Shown one piece after another: positions 63,196 through 64,000 of a stretch of 64,000 nt of DNA. The stretch spans positions 2,228,001-2,292,000 of the forward strand of contig CP071032.1 of the NCBI GenBank assembly GCA_017134815.1. The letters are read 5' to 3'. Positions within the stretch are counted from its first letter, which is position 1; every line of letters starts with the position of its first letter. The DNA comes from Lentisphaerota bacterium (GTDB taxonomy: Bacteria; Verrucomicrobiota; Lentisphaeria; Victivallales; Victivallaceae). The position numbers and the translations under genes were made by a program. The notes beneath the pieces are model-generated. The model saw nothing but the letters and a program-made list of their open reading frames with translations, did no database searches and was not told where the DNA came from.

Positions 63196-63750
63196 ATGGA
63201 GAAAATTAAACTCAGTCTGGAAATAAGCAAGGATCACCCCGCTTATAAATGGGCATTGAATCATTCCAATGCGGCAAGAGCATTCGGTCACGTCGGAACG
63301 CATATCGATTGTTATACCGCTCGGCCTGAGGCTGGAGAATACAAGGTCGGAGCAGTAGTGCTGGACTGTACAGAGGGGATGCCTGACACTGAAAGTCTGA
63401 GCGGCCTGGATTGTGCAGGCAAGGCCTTGGTGCTGTATACTTCAAACCTGGAGAAAAACGGATATGGCAATAAGGCTTACGCTGCTGAGAATACCGCATT
63501 TGACAGCACCGCTCTTGATGCCGTCCTAAGCCGGGCTCCTGCTTTCATTTTAATTGACAGTCAGGGGATTGGTGTTCATGGCGAACAGCATGTTAGTTAT
63601 GATAAACGCTGTGAGTCAAAGGGGTGCTTTGTTATTGAGAATATACTGCTTACCAAGGCTGTAGCTGAACGCCTGGAGGCGGTTGAGATTAAAATAACCG
63701 GCGATGGGAAAACCGGCAGACCGTGTGAAGTTTTCGGTCTTCTGACATAA
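63196..63750 (+). CDS. Cyclase family protein (kynurenine formamidase-like fold)
   Basis: 184-aa protein of the cyclase/KynB-like metal-dependent hydrolase family. The signature HVGTHIDCY (HxGTHxD, residues about 32-40) supplies metal ligands, and IDSQGIGVHGEQHV sits where the second His-containing motif is expected. The N-terminus is shorter than in typical 200-220-aa members. Substrates in the family range from N-formylkynurenine to isatin and cyclic amides, so none is assigned. AGGAGG precedes the ATG. Confidence 0.75.
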   Translation: MEKIKLSLEISKDHPAYKWALNHSNAARAFGHVGTHIDCYTARPEAGEYKVGAVVLDCTEGMPDTESLSGLDCAGKALVLYTSNLEKNGYGNKAYAAENTAFDSTALDAVLSRAPAFILIDSQGIGVHGEQHVSYDKRCESKGCFVIENILLTKAVAERLEAVEIKITGDGKTGRPCEVFGLLT

Positions 63751-63769
63751 TTTTCCATTAGCGATTATT

Positions 63770-63818
63770 CCGGTCGCAGCAAAAGCTTCGGCAACTTTGC
63801 TTCGGCCGGTTTTATTTT
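63770..63818 (+). terminator. Terminator after the cyclase-family gene
   Basis: CCGGTCG (63770-63776) pairs with CGGCCGG (63803-63809) with one G-U, and an inner AGCAAA-G/CTTTGCT stem extends it; TTTTATTTTGG follows. The last 180 bp of the window have no coding frame and end inside GCCCGAGCGGGGC, which may begin a structure continuing past the edge. Confidence 0.75.
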
Positions 63819-64000
63819 GGTTTGATGTCAACTTTCAAGGCATTATAAACCATGCTTTTGCCAGGAAAAATAAACTTCAAACAAACTAATGAAAAAGTAC
63901 TTGTGCTTAGCAGTTAAATTCCTTGTTTTAAAGTTTGTTAAATCGGCAAAACGGTGTAGATTACTTCAATACATATTTTAACCTGCCCGAGCGGGGCTTA

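Noticed and set aside
1..64000. CRISPR arrays, insertion sequences, prophage or integrated elements
   Set aside because: No direct-repeat arrays, transposase, integrase or attachment-like repeats were seen, and gene content is uniformly housekeeping or envelope.

Overview
The window is 64 kb of gene-dense chromosome from a Gram-negative, probably anaerobic bacterium with mid-range GC. Gene content suggests the PVC superphylum, most likely a Lentisphaerae-like lineage. Pointers are tandem GspD/PilQ-like secretins of an unusual type, a Leptospira-type citramalate synthase, NIF-type Fe-S assembly genes, a ferredoxin-linked 2-oxoacid oxidoreductase and several secreted proteins of no recognised family. 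The phylum call is an inference from memory of protein families. No rRNA, tRNA, CRISPR, insertion sequence or prophage was seen, and all main reading frames look intact.

Layout. 0.1-3.8 kb (minus): two tandem secretin-like proteins ending in a strong terminator. 4.2-6.6 kb (plus): grpE, dnaJ, smpB. 6.6-12.3 kb (minus): a PHP phosphoesterase, a lipoprotein, ComEC, a GT4 glycosyltransferase and larE. 12.6-14.5 kb (plus): a DksA-like regulator, lspA, miaA. 14.6-17.3 kb (plus): homoserine dehydrogenase and an ectoine-type aspartokinase. 17.7-24.3 kb: a secreted carbohydrate-binding-like protein (minus), then proS, nifU, nifS and an ABC ATPase (plus). 24.4-33.8 kb (plus): an FMN riboswitch, ribBA, ribH, nusB, ftsY, a secreted C39-like peptidase, ribD, ribE, an unknown gene, pdxJ and pilT. 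33.9-38.5 kb (minus): an oligopeptide-type binding protein, rhamnulokinase and DAHP synthase. 38.7-41.4 kb (plus): phosphoglycerate mutase and a membrane glycosyltransferase. 41.5-47.8 kb (minus): malic enzyme, hisF, a three-gene 2-oxoacid:ferredoxin oxidoreductase operon and a phosphoribosyltransferase-like orphan. 48.1-64 kb: a leader peptide with attenuator, cimA, a family B DNA polymerase, a patatin, yjbQ, guaB, aroA, alr, an envelope protein and an aldehyde dehydrogenase (plus), then pyrF (minus), a helical-repeat secreted protein and a cyclase-family protein (plus).

Metabolically the window covers synthesis of Thr/Met/Lys precursors (hom, aspartokinase), Ile by the citramalate route (cimA), aromatic amino acids (DAHP synthase, aroA), His (hisF), riboflavin, PLP (pdxJ), GTP and UMP (guaB, pyrF) and peptidoglycan D-Ala (alr), along with anaerobic 2-oxoacid oxidation.

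The most interesting signals are regulatory RNAs. The first is a 26-codon leader peptide with a run of Ile codons, followed by mutually exclusive antiterminator and terminator helices upstream of cimA (48.06-48.38 kb). The second is a stand-alone small RNA candidate with seven GGA motifs, one in a hairpin hexaloop, and a 19-bp palindrome over its promoter (61.08-61.25 kb). A second, weaker small RNA candidate lies at 17.57-17.67 kb.
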